Shown in pieces: positions 49,436-58,019 of a stretch of DNA of 64,000 bases. The notes beneath the pieces were generated by a model, which worked only from the letters and a program-made list of their open reading frames with translations, was not told the origin of the DNA and ran no database searches. The first letter of the stretch is position 1. The number at the start of each line of letters is the position of its first letter. The translations under genes and the position numbers were made by a program. This DNA comes from Glycocaulis sp050485565 (lineage in GTDB: Bacteria; Pseudomonadota; Alphaproteobacteria; Caulobacterales; Maricaulaceae), in NCBI RefSeq assembly GCF_050485565.1, contig NZ_JBJHBQ010000009.1, positions 62,001 through 126,000 of the forward strand, written 5' to 3'.

Positions 49436-51055
49436 ATGTCGGCTCAAGCTGCTGAACATCACGACGATCACACCCCCAGCATCTGGGACTGGAAGCGGTG
49501 GGTGTATTCGACCAACCACAAGGATATCGGCACCATGTACCTGGTGTTCGCGATTTTCGCGGGCGTCATTGGCGGTGCGATGTCCGGCCTTATCCGCTGG
49601 GAGCTGGCCGAGCCGGGTCTTCAGGTCTTCAATAACGGCTTCTGGGGTAATGAGCACAATTACAATGTGATTGTGGGCATGCACGGCCTCATCATGATCT
49701 TCTTCATGGTGATGCCGGCCATGATTGGCGGTTTTGGCAACTGGTTCGTGCCGCTGATGATCGGCGCGCCGGACATGGCCTTCCCGCGCCTGAACAATAT
49801 CTCCTTCTGGCTCCTGCCCTTCGCCTTCGCGCTCATGCTCATCTCGATGTTCGTGCCGGGCGCTGGCGGGGATGACGGGTTTGGCGGCGGCTGGGTGATG
49901 TATCCACCCTTGTCTACCACCGGCCATGGCGGGCCAGCTTTCGATCTGGTGATATTGTCGCTGCACATTGCCGGTATCAGCTCGATCCTGGGCGCGACGA
50001 ACTTCATCACGACCATTTTCAACATGCGCGCGCCGGGCATGACCCTGCACAAAATGCCGCTGTTCGTGTGGTCGATCCTGGTTACCGTGTTCCTGCTGCT
50101 GCTGGCCGTTCCGGTTCTGGCCGCTGCACTGACCATGCTCATCACCGACCGTAATTTCGGGACGACCTTCTTCGACCCGGCTGGCGGTGGCGACCCGGTC
50201 ATGTTCCAGCACCTGTTCTGGTTCTTCGGTCACCCGGAAGTGTACATCCTGATCCTGCCGGGCTTCGGCATGATCTCCCACATCGTCGCCACCTTCTCGA
50301 AAAAGCCTGTGTTCGGTTATCTCGGCATGGCTTACGCCATGGTCGCGATCGGCTTTATCGGCTTCATCGTGTGGGCGCACCACATGTACACGGTGGGTAT
50401 GGATGTGAACCTGAAAGCCTATTTCGTGGCCGCCACGATGATCATTGCGGTGCCGACCGGCATCAAGATCTTCTCCTGGCTGGCAACGATGTGGGGTGGT
50501 TCGATCAGTTTCCGCACGCCCATGCTCTGGGCGGTCGGCTTCATCTTCCTGTTCACCGTTGGCGGTGTGACGGGCGTGGTGCTGGCCAATGCGGGCGTGA
50601 CCACCTCGCTGCACGACACCTATTATGTGGTGGCCCACTTCCACTACGTGCTGAGCCTGGGCGCCGTCTTCTCGATCTTCGCCGGCTTCTACTACTGGTA
50701 TGAGAAGATTTTCGGGGTGAAGTACAATTCCTTCCTCGCCCGTACCCAGTTCTGGCTGTTCTTCATCGGCGCGAACGTGATCTTCTTCCCGCAGCACTTC
50801 CTGGGTCTTCAGGGCATGCCACGCCGCTATGTCGATTACCCGGACGCGTTCGCCTTCTGGAACTACGTGTCCTCAATCGGCTATCTCATCATGGCCGCTG
50901 GCATGGTCGTGTTCTTCGTGCTGCTGATCGAATCGATCGTCCGCCAGCGCAAGGGCGAGGCCAATCCGTGGGGCGAAGGCGCGACCACGCTGGAGTGGAC
51001 GCTGTCCTCTCCGCCGCCCTTCCACCAGTTCAACGAGCTGCCGAAAATCAAGTAG
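49436..51055 (+). CDS. ctaD: Cytochrome c oxidase subunit I (aa3-type)
   Basis: 539 residues, twelve membrane helices. Heme and copper ligands are visible: histidine in NVIVGMHGLIMIFFMVMPA (low-spin heme a), FWFFGHPEVYILILPGFG with the crosslinked His-Tyr pair, HHMYTVGMDV (Cu-B histidines), and VVAHFHYVLS (heme a3 and heme a). The WSTNHKDIGTMY-like start is conserved. It reduces oxygen and pumps protons. Eighteen bases separate it from ctaC, with a GGAGAAG site. Confidence 0.98.
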   Translation: MSAQAAEHHDDHTPSIWDWKRWVYSTNHKDIGTMYLVFAIFAGVIGGAMSGLIRWELAEPGLQVFNNGFWGNEHNYNVIVGMHGLIMIFFMVMPAMIGGFGNWFVPLMIGAPDMAFPRLNNISFWLLPFAFALMLISMFVPGAGGDDGFGGGWVMYPPLSTTGHGGPAFDLVILSLHIAGISSILGATNFITTIFNMRAPGMTLHKMPLFVWSILVTVFLLLLAVPVLAAALTMLITDRNFGTTFFDPAGGGDPVMFQHLFWFFGHPEVYILILPGFGMISHIVATFSKKPVFGYLGMAYAMVAIGFIGFIVWAHHMYTVGMDVNLKAYFVAATMIIAVPTGIKIFSWLATMWGGSISFRTPMLWAVGFIFLFTVGGVTGVVLANAGVTTSLHDTYYVVAHFHYVLSLGAVFSIFAGFYYWYEKIFGVKYNSFLARTQFWLFFIGANVIFFPQHFLGLQGMPRRYVDYPDAFAFWNYVSSIGYLIMAAGMVVFFVLLIESIVRQRKGEANPWGEGATTLEWTLSSPPPFHQFNELPKIK

Positions 51056-51090
51056 GCAGGCGTTGAGCCAAAGAGGTCAGGCACATTACT

Positions 51091-52071
51091 GTGACTGAGA
51101 AATCGTCTGAAACCATCACGGGCGGGGCTGCAAGCGCAGCCTCGCCCGCTGACTATATCGCGCTGATGAAGCCGCGCGTGATGACGCTTGTCGTCTTCAC
51201 CGGCTTTGCCGGGCTTGTGGCCGCGCCGGCGGAGATGAGCATCATATCGGCGGCGATTGCCATGCTGGCGCTGGCCTTGGGGGCAGGGGCGGCCGGTGCG
51301 TTCAACATGGCCTATGACAGCGATATTGACGCGGTGATGCGCCGTACGCGCCTGCGCCCGGTCGTGCGCGGCATCGTGCCAAAGTCCGAAGCCTATACGT
51401 TTGGCGGCGTGTTCACGCTGGCCTCGGTCACGCTGATGGCGCTGACGGCGAACTATGTGGCGGCCGGGCTGCTGGCCTTCTCGATCTTCTTCTATGCGCT
51501 GGTCTATACGGTCTGGCTGAAGCGCTCGACACCGCAGAATATCGTCATTGGCGGGGCGGCAGGCGCGTTTCCGCCGATGATCGGCTGGGCCGCGGCGACG
51601 GGCAGTGTCAGCCTTGATTCGGTGATCCTGTTTGCCATCATCTTTTTGTGGACGCCGCCCCATTCCTGGGCGCTGGCGCTCTACAAGTCTGGCGATTATG
51701 CGGCTGCGAAAATCCCGATGATGCCGGTGGCGAAGGGCGCAGCATCTACGCGCCGCCAGATACTGGCGTACGCGCTTGCCTATGTGGCGATCAGCCTTGC
51801 GCCCCTTGCCACGGGGCTTGGCGGGATGATCTATGCCGGTGCGGCGCTGCTGGGCGGCGCGCTGTTTCTGGTCCTGTCCTGGCGGGTGTTCAATTCGCGC
51901 GCCGGTGAAGCCGGTACAGACGAGGACGGGCTATATGAGGTGCGCGCCGGAGACCGCGCTGCACGCGATCTCTTCGCCTTCTCGATTGCCCATCTGGCGC
52001 TGCTGTTTGCCGCGCTGATCGCCGAGCACGGCGTTGGACTTCATTTCGCCTTCGCGCGGTTCTGGAGCTAG
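51091..52071 (+). CDS. ctaB: Protoheme IX farnesyltransferase (heme O synthase)
   Basis: 326 residues, UbiA-superfamily membrane enzyme. The prenyl-diphosphate motif is NMAYDSDIDAVMRRTRLRP, and LMKPRVMTLVVFTGFAGL is the family opening. It farnesylates protoheme to heme O, precursor of heme A for subunit I. The start is GTG 51091; no ATG is suitable and an AAGAGG site lies about 14 nt ahead, a rather long spacing. The C-terminal 60 residues include an acidic loop before the last helix. It follows ctaD by 35 nt. Confidence 0.95.
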   Translation: MTEKSSETITGGAASAASPADYIALMKPRVMTLVVFTGFAGLVAAPAEMSIISAAIAMLALALGAGAAGAFNMAYDSDIDAVMRRTRLRPVVRGIVPKSEAYTFGGVFTLASVTLMALTANYVAAGLLAFSIFFYALVYTVWLKRSTPQNIVIGGAAGAFPPMIGWAAATGSVSLDSVILFAIIFLWTPPHSWALALYKSGDYAAAKIPMMPVAKGAASTRRQILAYALAYVAISLAPLATGLGGMIYAGAALLGGALFLVLSWRVFNSRAGEAGTDEDGLYEVRAGDRAARDLFAFSIAHLALLFAALIAEHGVGLHFAFARFWS

Positions 52072-52077
52072 AGTGAG

Positions 52078-52242
52078 ATGACTGACGAAACCCCTGAAGC
52101 GCCCCGCAAGCTGTCCCCGGAAGAGGAAAAGGCGCGCAAGCGTCGCAATGTCGCGATCTTCTGGAGCCTGATCGGGTTTATAGTACTGATCTTCCTTGTG
52201 ACGCTGCAGCGTCTCAGCGCCAACATCGCCGCCGGAGGCTGA
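52078..52242 (+). CDS. CoxF-like small membrane protein of the cox operon
   Basis: 54 residues. It has a charged cytosolic start (TDETPEAPRKLSPEEEKARK), KRRN, and a single membrane helix (VAIFWSLIGFIVLIFLVTL). Size, layout and place between ctaB and ctaG match the small CoxF-type proteins of alphaproteobacterial oxidase operons, whose role is in assembly or is not known. It starts 6 nt after ctaB and ends 7 nt before ctaG, so it is surely translated from the operon. Easily missed because of its length. Confidence 0.82.
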   Translation: MTDETPEAPRKLSPEEEKARKRRNVAIFWSLIGFIVLIFLVTLQRLSANIAAGG

Positions 52243-52249
52243 CCAACCG

Positions 52250-52834
52250 ATGAAACTGCCCGTACTGTCAGGAAACGTGAAAGTCCTCGTCATCTGCCTC
52301 GGCCTTGCGCTGGGGATGGTAGGCATGGGCTATGCGGCGGTGCCGCTTTACGACCTGTTCTGCCGGGTGACGGGCTATGGCGGGACCACGCAGACCGCGC
52401 AGTATGATCCCGACCAGATTCTCGACCGCACGGTGCGCGTGCGCTTTGATGCCAGCCGCGCGCGCGGATTTCCGTGGGAATTTGAACCGCTGCAGCGCGA
52501 CATGACCGTGCAGGTGGGCGAGACGGCGCTGGCCTTCTACCGCGTCACCAACCCCACCGACCGGCCTGTGACCGGTATCGCCACCTACAATGTGACACCG
52601 TTCAAGATGGGGCCGTATTTTGCCAAGCTGGAATGCTTCTGCTTTACCGAGCAGACGCTGGGGCCGGGCGAGAGCATGGAGATGCCGGTGGTGTTCTTTA
52701 TCGATCCGCTGATGGATGAAGAACGGCGCATGGATGACGTGCAGACGGTAACCCTGTCATACACATTCTTCGAGGCCAGCGATTCGCGGGCCCGTAACCT
52801 TGCCGAGCGCGCACCGGCCAATACCGGACGCTAG
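52250..52834 (+). CDS. ctaG: Cytochrome c oxidase assembly protein CtaG (Cox11)
   Basis: 194 residues. One N-terminal membrane helix (about 10-30) is followed by YAAVPLYDLFCRVTGYGG and a periplasmic immunoglobulin-like domain with the copper motif KLECFCFTEQTL (CFCF). It delivers copper to the Cu-B site of subunit I. GPGESMEMPVVFFIDP is conserved. It lies between the CoxF-like gene and ctaE; a 115-bp gap follows it. Confidence 0.95.
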   Translation: MKLPVLSGNVKVLVICLGLALGMVGMGYAAVPLYDLFCRVTGYGGTTQTAQYDPDQILDRTVRVRFDASRARGFPWEFEPLQRDMTVQVGETALAFYRVTNPTDRPVTGIATYNVTPFKMGPYFAKLECFCFTEQTLGPGESMEMPVVFFIDPLMDEERRMDDVQTVTLSYTFFEASDSRARNLAERAPANTGR

Positions 52835-52949
52835 GTCAGGAGAGTTTGCCATGGCGGGCTGAAAACCAGCGCGCCACCTTATTGATCAGGGGGATGGGGG
52901 CGGCTATAGCTGCGTCTCAAATCGCCCGAACGAAGAGCAGGAGAGGCCG

Positions 52950-53828
52950 ATGGCTGGCGGCGCTGTCAAACATGACTACCACCTCGTTGATCCGAGCCCG
53001 TGGCCGTTCGTCGGCTCTGTGGCCGCGTTCATCCTGGCTATTGGCCTTGTGATTTTCATGGCCGGGCTTTCCACCAATGAGGAAAGCTGGGCCTACTTCC
53101 TGCTGCGCGAAGGCTCCCCCTGGGTGCTCGTGCTGGGCAGCCTGGGCATCATCTACACGATGATCGGCTGGTGGGGCGACGTCATCAAGGAATCGATGCG
53201 CGGCGACCACACGCCTGTTGTCGATCTTGGCCTGCGCTACGGCATGATCCTGTTCATCGTCTCCGAGGTGATGTTCTTTGCCGGCTGGTTCTGGATGTTC
53301 TTCGAAGCCGCCATCTTCCACGATGTGCGCGCGGGCCTGTCCTGGGATGGTGACCCCATCGGTGTCGACTATTCTGGCTGGGAAAGCTGGCCGCCGCCGG
53401 GCGTTGAGACGTTCGACCCCTTCCACCTGCCATTGATCAACACGCTGATCCTGCTGCTGTCCGGCACGACGGTGACCTGGGCGCACCACGCCCTGCAGCA
53501 CGGCGACCGCAATGGCGCCAAATGGGGTCTGGTGTGCACGGTGGCGCTGGGCGCGCTGTTCACGGTCGTTCAGGCTTATGAGTACACCCACGCCCATTTC
53601 GAGTTTGGCGGCAATCTCTACGGTGCCACCTTCTTCATGGCGACCGGCTTCCACGGCGCGCACGTCATCATCGGAACAATCTTCCTAGCGGTGTGCCTGC
53701 TCAGACTGCTGGCCGGACACTTCACACCACAGAAGCATTTCGGCCTGGAGGCGGCTGCCTGGTATTGGCACTTCGTCGACGTGGTCTGGCTGTTCCTGTT
53801 CGCCTTCGTCTACGTGATCTTCCAGTAG
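52950..53828 (+). CDS. ctaE: Cytochrome c oxidase subunit III
   Basis: 292 residues, seven membrane helices. HDYHLVDPSPWPFVGS opens the protein; FIVSEVMFFAGWFWMFFEAAI holds the conserved proton-path carboxylate; YEYTHAHFEF and TGFHGAHVIIGTIFL are further hallmark blocks. It stabilises the subunit I core and its proton uptake. A GAGAGG site precedes the ATG. It is followed by DUF983 and SURF1, both usual in oxidase loci. Confidence 0.97.
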   Translation: MAGGAVKHDYHLVDPSPWPFVGSVAAFILAIGLVIFMAGLSTNEESWAYFLLREGSPWVLVLGSLGIIYTMIGWWGDVIKESMRGDHTPVVDLGLRYGMILFIVSEVMFFAGWFWMFFEAAIFHDVRAGLSWDGDPIGVDYSGWESWPPPGVETFDPFHLPLINTLILLLSGTTVTWAHHALQHGDRNGAKWGLVCTVALGALFTVVQAYEYTHAHFEFGGNLYGATFFMATGFHGAHVIIGTIFLAVCLLRLLAGHFTPQKHFGLEAAAWYWHFVDVVWLFLFAFVYVIFQ

Positions 53829-53835
53829 ACGCGTT

Positions 53836-54204
53836 ATGAACACTCCCCACCCCGTCATCGCAGGGATCAGCGGACGCTGCCCACGATGCGGGGAGGGGAG
53901 ACTGTTTTCCGGCTTCCTGAAATTCGCTGATACGTGCGAGTCCTGCGGGCTGGACATATCGGCCGAAGATGCCGGTGACGGCCCGGCCGTTTTTATCATT
54001 CTGATCGTAGGCTTTATCGTCGTGCCTCTGGCGCTGGCGCTGGAGCTCGCCCTGGAGCCGCCGCTCTGGCTTCACGTCGTGCTCTGGCTGCCTCTGGCGC
54101 TGGGGCTTTGTGTCGCCTTGCTGCGCCCCTTCAGGGGCGTCATGTTCACGCTGCAATGGCACCATTCAGCGCGCGAGGCGCGTCTGGACCAGGACGATAG
54201 CTGA
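53836..54204 (+). CDS. DUF983 family protein
   Basis: 122 residues. An N-terminal zinc-ribbon-like segment (GRCPRCGEGRLFSGFLKFADTCESCGLD, four cysteines) is followed by two membrane helices (about 50-95). DUF983 proteins often sit between subunit III and SURF1 in alphaproteobacteria, as here, so a role in oxidase assembly is likely though not shown for this protein. It begins 7 nt after ctaE. Confidence 0.88.
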   Translation: MNTPHPVIAGISGRCPRCGEGRLFSGFLKFADTCESCGLDISAEDAGDGPAVFIILIVGFIVVPLALALELALEPPLWLHVVLWLPLALGLCVALLRPFRGVMFTLQWHHSAREARLDQDDS

Positions 54205-54230
54205 CGCTGCCCCCGGAAGGACCGCTTCCC

Positions 54231-54929
54231 ATGCACTTCCGCCCCATGCCACTCCTCACCGTGCTGACATTGGCAGCGCTCGCCTTCCTGCTGACGCTGG
54301 GCGTATGGCAGAGCCAGCGCATGGCATGGAAGGAGGCTGAGCTGGAACGCTGGCAGGAAGCCAGTGCCAATCCGGCGCGCGATCTTGACGAGGCGCTGTG
54401 CGTGGACGACCCGTTTGAGGGGCGCAGCGTCGGCTTCCTGCCGGAGGAACGCGCCGGCAATGTCCGTGTCTATGGCCGTTCGCTGGACGATAACCGGCCG
54501 GGCTGGCGCATCTTCGTGCTGGTCGATGCGCCGGCATGCCTTGATGCCCCGTTTGTACTGGCCGAAGCGGCGTTCCAGCCTCTGGTGGAGAACTCTGCGC
54601 CCATCAGGATGATATCGCGCTGGCGGATTGAAACGCCGCTCGCTCCGGGTGCGTTCACGCCCGATTCCGATGCAGGCGAGCGCACCTTCTACGCTTTTGA
54701 CGGGCCGGGCATGGCTGGAGCGCTGGGCCTGCAGGAGGGCGCGATATCACCCCTGTGGTGGCTGGCAGAGGATACCGGTGAGCCGCCCGCCTTCCTCACC
54801 TCCACCCCGCCGGAGCGCCATTTTGCCTATGCGGTGACGTGGTTTGCCATGGCGATAGCGCTGCTGGTGGTTTATCTGGTGTTTCACGCTGCCAGAGGAC
54901 GGCTGTCATTCACCGCGCGGAAAGAGTGA
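54231..54929 (+). CDS. SURF1-family oxidase assembly protein
   Basis: 232 residues with a membrane helix at each end (about 8-26 and 203-222) and a soluble middle, the SURF1 layout. LGVWQSQRMAWKEAELERWQEA follows the first helix, and HFAYAVTWFAMAIALLVVYLVFH is the conserved end. SURF1 helps place heme A in subunit I. Met 6 is an alternative start. Sequence of the soluble domain is fairly divergent, so the call relies on the ends and on context. Confidence 0.88.
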   Translation: MHFRPMPLLTVLTLAALAFLLTLGVWQSQRMAWKEAELERWQEASANPARDLDEALCVDDPFEGRSVGFLPEERAGNVRVYGRSLDDNRPGWRIFVLVDAPACLDAPFVLAEAAFQPLVENSAPIRMISRWRIETPLAPGAFTPDSDAGERTFYAFDGPGMAGALGLQEGAISPLWWLAEDTGEPPAFLTSTPPERHFAYAVTWFAMAIALLVVYLVFHAARGRLSFTARKE

Positions 54930-54970
54930 GTGTGCCAGTCTGACCGGCCCTTTGATCTGGAGGCTCTCCC

Positions 54971-55549
54971 TTGGCGCTGTGGCGTGACGAAATTCCTGAG
55001 ACAACGCTGGCGGGTGAGGGCATCCGCCTGCGCCATCCCGGTCCTGATGACTATGAGGCGTGGGCGAAGCTGAGAAGCGCCAGCCGCGCCCTGACCGAGC
55101 CGTGGGAACCGGCCTGGAGCGAAGATGAGCTGACGCGCACCGCCTACAAGCGCCGTCTGCGCCGCTATCAGCAGGATGTCGAGGCGGGGCAGGGCTACCC
55201 CTTCTTCATTTTCCGCGCCTCTGACGGTGTTCTCGTCGGCGCGTGCAATCTCAACAATGTGCGCCGGGGCGTCCTGCAGGCAGCCGATATCGGCTACTGG
55301 GTCGGCTCGCCCTATGTGCGCCGGGGCCATGCCCGCGCGGCGGTGCGCCGTGTGGTGACATTCGCCTTTGCCCAGCTCAACCTGAACCGGATCGAGGCGG
55401 CAACGCGCCCAGAGAACGAGGCATCGCGCTCATTATTGATGAGCGTAGGCTTCAGCCCGGAGGGCTATGCCCGCAAATATCTCAAGATCAATGGCGAATG
55501 GCGCGACCATCTCAAATTCGCCATTGTGCGCGGGGATTTGCTGCGGTGA
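54971..55549 (+). CDS. GNAT-family N-acetyltransferase (RimJ-like)
   Basis: 192 residues. The start is TTG 54971 with GGAGG 7 nt upstream. GIRLRHPGPDDYEAWAKLRSASR opens the domain; ADIGYWVGSPYVRRGHARAAVRRVV is the acetyl-CoA loop and ENEASRSLLMSVGFSPEGYARKYLKINGEWRDH the end. This is the pattern of RimJ, which acetylates the N-terminus of ribosomal protein S5; other alpha-amino targets are possible. Its stop overlaps the GTG start of the EAL gene (GTGA). Confidence 0.88.
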   Translation: MALWRDEIPETTLAGEGIRLRHPGPDDYEAWAKLRSASRALTEPWEPAWSEDELTRTAYKRRLRRYQQDVEAGQGYPFFIFRASDGVLVGACNLNNVRRGVLQAADIGYWVGSPYVRRGHARAAVRRVVTFAFAQLNLNRIEAATRPENEASRSLLMSVGFSPEGYARKYLKINGEWRDHLKFAIVRGDLLR

Positions 55550-56703
55550 GCGCGGGCGGCGAGGGCATGCTGTCCAAGGCCGCCGAGGCAGCCGGTGCGC
55601 TCGCGATCCAGCTTGATCTTGCGTCCGGCAAGGCCAGTATTTCGGGTGCCGCCGAGGCGTTTGGCCTGACGTGCGACGGTGTTGGCGATTTTCTGGACTG
55701 TGTGGCCCCGTCTGACCGCAAAACTCTGGCCGGTCAGGCGGAGGGGCAGGTCGATCTGCGTCTGCGTCTGGCTCCGCCGGGTGAGGCAGTGCGCTATGTC
55801 CGTCTGCTGGGCGTGCGGCAGGGCGATGGCGTGACGGCGCTTCTCCTGCCTGCGGGCACCGGCCCCGGCACCACGCTGTCCACGCTTGATGCCGAAGCGG
55901 CACTCACTGCGGGGCTGGAGAGCAAGGAGATTATCGCCCACTTCCAGCCGATCATCGCTCTGGACGGCGAGTATCTGGCCGGGTTCGAGGCGCTGGCGCG
56001 CTGGCACCGGCCGGGGCTGGGCGTGATGGGTCCTGATGATTTTCTCTTCCTGGCCGACCGGCTGGGTCTGATGGGGCAGGTGGGCGATCAGGTGCGTGGC
56101 AGCGCCGCGGACAATCTGGCGCGCTGGTTTGCCGGTGCGCAGGCTGCGCCGGATGTTTACGTATCGGCCAATGCCAGCGTCGGCGAGCTGCTCTCGGACG
56201 GGTTTGTGGACACGCTCACGGGCGCGCTGGAACAGGCAAAAGTGCCGCGTGGGCGCTACCGGCTGGAGATCACCGAGACCGAGATCATGCGCGATCCCGA
56301 CCAAGCCGCAGAGATTCTCCATGCGGTAAAGGCGTCCGGCGTGAAGCTGGTGCTGGATGATTTTGGCACCGGGTATTCCTCGCTCTCCCGGCTCGACCGG
56401 TTTCCCTTCGATGTCATCAAGATCGACCAGTATTTCGTGCGCTCCATGATTGCGGACGCCTCGGCGCGCGCGATCACCGCATCAGTGGTGAAGCTGGCGC
56501 GCAATCTGGGCATGACGATCATTGCCGAGGGCGTGGAAACAGCGGAGATGGCCGATCTGGTCGCCGAGATGGGCTGTGATTTTGCGCAAGGCTTTCACTA
56601 TGCCGGCGCGCTGGACCCGCAGGCGGCAGGGCTGGCGGTCAGTCAGGGCGTAGCCGGCAGGTTTGCCGCTCCGCGCCCGATCAGGCGGTCAGGCGTGGCC
56701 TGA
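55546..56703 (+). CDS. EAL-domain cyclic-di-GMP phosphodiesterase
   Basis: 385 residues from GTG 55546 (ATG 55567 is the alternative). The N-terminal 120 residues look like a small sensory domain without known motif. The EAL domain follows: YLAGFEALARW, SANASVGEL, EITETEIM, VLDDFGTGYSSLS, DVIKIDQYFV, IIAEGVETAEM and DFAQGFHYAG. All the catalytic positions appear present, so it should hydrolyse cyclic-di-GMP to pGpG. There is no GGDEF domain. It is soluble and cytoplasmic. It is coupled to the acetyltransferase and overlaps the convergent AlgH gene by 15 nt. Confidence 0.9.
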   Translation: MSAGGEGMLSKAAEAAGALAIQLDLASGKASISGAAEAFGLTCDGVGDFLDCVAPSDRKTLAGQAEGQVDLRLRLAPPGEAVRYVRLLGVRQGDGVTALLLPAGTGPGTTLSTLDAEAALTAGLESKEIIAHFQPIIALDGEYLAGFEALARWHRPGLGVMGPDDFLFLADRLGLMGQVGDQVRGSAADNLARWFAGAQAAPDVYVSANASVGELLSDGFVDTLTGALEQAKVPRGRYRLEITETEIMRDPDQAAEILHAVKASGVKLVLDDFGTGYSSLSRLDRFPFDVIKIDQYFVRSMIADASARAITASVVKLARNLGMTIIAEGVETAEMADLVAEMGCDFAQGFHYAGALDPQAAGLAVSQGVAGRFAAPRPIRRSGVA

Positions 56704-57270
56704 CGCCCCGGTGAGATGCTCCGGGTTCACACCCATCTTGCGCAGCGCCATGGCCCATTTTTCCTCGTGGCTGTCGCCAAACACCAGATCCTCATCGGCT
56801 TCGGCGACCAGCCAGGCATTGGCCGAAATCTCGTCTTCCAGCTGCCCGGCCTCCCAGCCGGCATAGCCCAATGCCAGCGTGGAGCGGCGTGGCGGCGAGG
56901 GTGACGCCATGGCCTCAAGCACGTCATTGGTGGCCGTCAGGGCGAGGCCGTCGCTGATCTTCAGCGTGGCCGGTTCATGCTCGAAATCATCGGAATGCAG
57001 CACGAAGCCGCGATCACGGTCCACCGGCCCGCCATCGAGCACGGCCCGGTCTGCAACCTCGATCTCGCTCTTCACGCCCAGCTGCTCGAACAGGGTGGGC
57101 AGGCGCAGGCGCATCGGCTTGTTGACGATGATGCCCATGGCCTGATCGTCGCCATGGGCGCACATGAACACGACCGAGCGGTCAAAGCGGGGGTCCCCGA
57201 TCAGCGGGCTGGCGATCAGGATCTTGCCCTTCAGATACGGGCCATCAAAGAGGGGGCGATGGGATGCCAT
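56689..57270 (-). CDS. YqgE/AlgH family protein
   Basis: 193 residues from ATG 57270 (MASHRPLFDGPYLKGKILIASPLIGDPRFDRSV). GIIVNKPM and the LDGGPVDRDRGFVLHS block define the YqgE/AlgH (DUF179) family, cytoplasmic proteins of unresolved role, first linked to alginate regulation in Pseudomonas. A longer frame to 57360 starts without support. The C-terminal 20 residues are variable. It is divergent from the peroxiredoxin gene and convergent with the EAL gene. Confidence 0.9.
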   Translation of the reverse strand: MASHRPLFDGPYLKGKILIASPLIGDPRFDRSVVFMCAHGDDQAMGIIVNKPMRLRLPTLFEQLGVKSEIEVADRAVLDGGPVDRDRGFVLHSDDFEHEPATLKISDGLALTATNDVLEAMASPSPPRRSTLALGYAGWEAGQLEDEISANAWLVAEADEDLVFGDSHEEKWAMALRKMGVNPEHLTGASGHA

Positions 57271-57413
57271 GAACAAAGCATCAGGCCAAAACGGGGGTCT
57301 TGTCCAGACAATCCCGCCAGGAACCCGGTTCGCGGCCTTGCAGCAGGCGGCGCAGCGCACTAGCTAGCGCACAAGGCTTATTGCCCTCAATCAACCCTGC
57401 AGGAGCGCATCCT

Positions 57414-57896
57414 ATGACCATCAAGCCCGGTGACCGCCTTCCCGACGCCACTTTCATGACCATGGGCGCCGATGGCCCCGCTCCTGTGACCACACAGGAT
57501 CTCTGCCAGGGCAAGACCGTGGCCCTGTTTGCCGTGCCCGGCGCCTACACGCCCACCTGTTCGGCCAAGCACCTGCCGGGCTTTGTCGAAAAGGCCAGCC
57601 AGCTCAAGGCCAAGGGCGTTGATACGATCGCCTGCACCTCGGTCAACGATGTGTTCGTGATGAGCGCCTGGGGCAAGGACCAGAATGCCGGTGAAGGCGT
57701 TCTGATGCTGGCGGACGGCAATGGCGACTTTGCCAAGGCCGTCGGCCTGACCATGGACGGCTCCAAATTCGGCATGGGCACGCGTTCGCAGCGCTACGCC
57801 ATGATTATCAAGGATGGCGTGGTGTCGGACCTGTTCGTGGAAGAGCCGGGCGACTTCAAGGTCTCCAGCGCGGATTACCTACTCGAAAAGCTTTAG
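57414..57896 (+). CDS. Peroxiredoxin (Prx5-like, glutathione/glutaredoxin-type)
   Basis: 160 residues. The peroxidatic cysteine is in VPGAYTPTCSAKHLPGF, the Prx5 form of the PxxxTxxC motif. CTSVNDVFVMSAWGKDQ and MGTRSQRYAMIIKDGVV are further Prx5 blocks. It reduces hydrogen peroxide and organic hydroperoxides; relatives are recharged by glutaredoxin and glutathione, and genes for both are in this window. ATG 57414 has AGGAGC upstream and is preferred to a longer frame. Followed by repeat A3. Confidence 0.93.
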   Translation: MTIKPGDRLPDATFMTMGADGPAPVTTQDLCQGKTVALFAVPGAYTPTCSAKHLPGFVEKASQLKAKGVDTIACTSVNDVFVMSAWGKDQNAGEGVLMLADGNGDFAKAVGLTMDGSKFGMGTRSQRYAMIIKDGVVSDLFVEEPGDFKVSSADYLLEKL

Positions 57897-57905
57897 AGCG
57901 TTCTT

Positions 57906-58012
57906 TCCCTCGTCCTTCGAGCGCCACCGCGTCCGAAAGGATGAGGGAAAAGCGCAACCTCCAGCCCTCATCCTGAGGAGGCTTCGTTAGAAGCCGTCTC
58001 GAAGGACGAGGG
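57906..58012. repeat. Intergenic inverted repeat, family A copy 3
   Basis: CCTCGTCCTTCGAG to AAAGGATGAGG faces CCTCATCCTGAGGAGGC to GTCTCGAAGGACGAGG. It lies between the convergent peroxiredoxin and radC genes and closely matches the copies at 3305 and 21166. Confidence 0.88.
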
Positions 58013-58019
58013 CTGTTGC

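Noticed and set aside
48203..50797. An 864-codon minus-strand ORF opposite ctaC and ctaD
   Set aside because: Very His/Asp/Arg-rich product with no domain; it is the antisense reading of strongly conserved oxidase genes with GC-rich third positions.
52851..52862. ATG-GCG-GGC-TGA mini-ORF with an AGGAGAG site before ctaE, repeating the MAG start of ctaE
   Set aside because: Three codons only; probably chance or a remnant. Too little to support as a regulatory uORF.
3298..58015. Families A-C read as CRISPR arrays or insertion-sequence ends
   Set aside because: Units are not regularly spaced around unique spacers, no cas or transposase genes occur, and no target-site duplications are evident.
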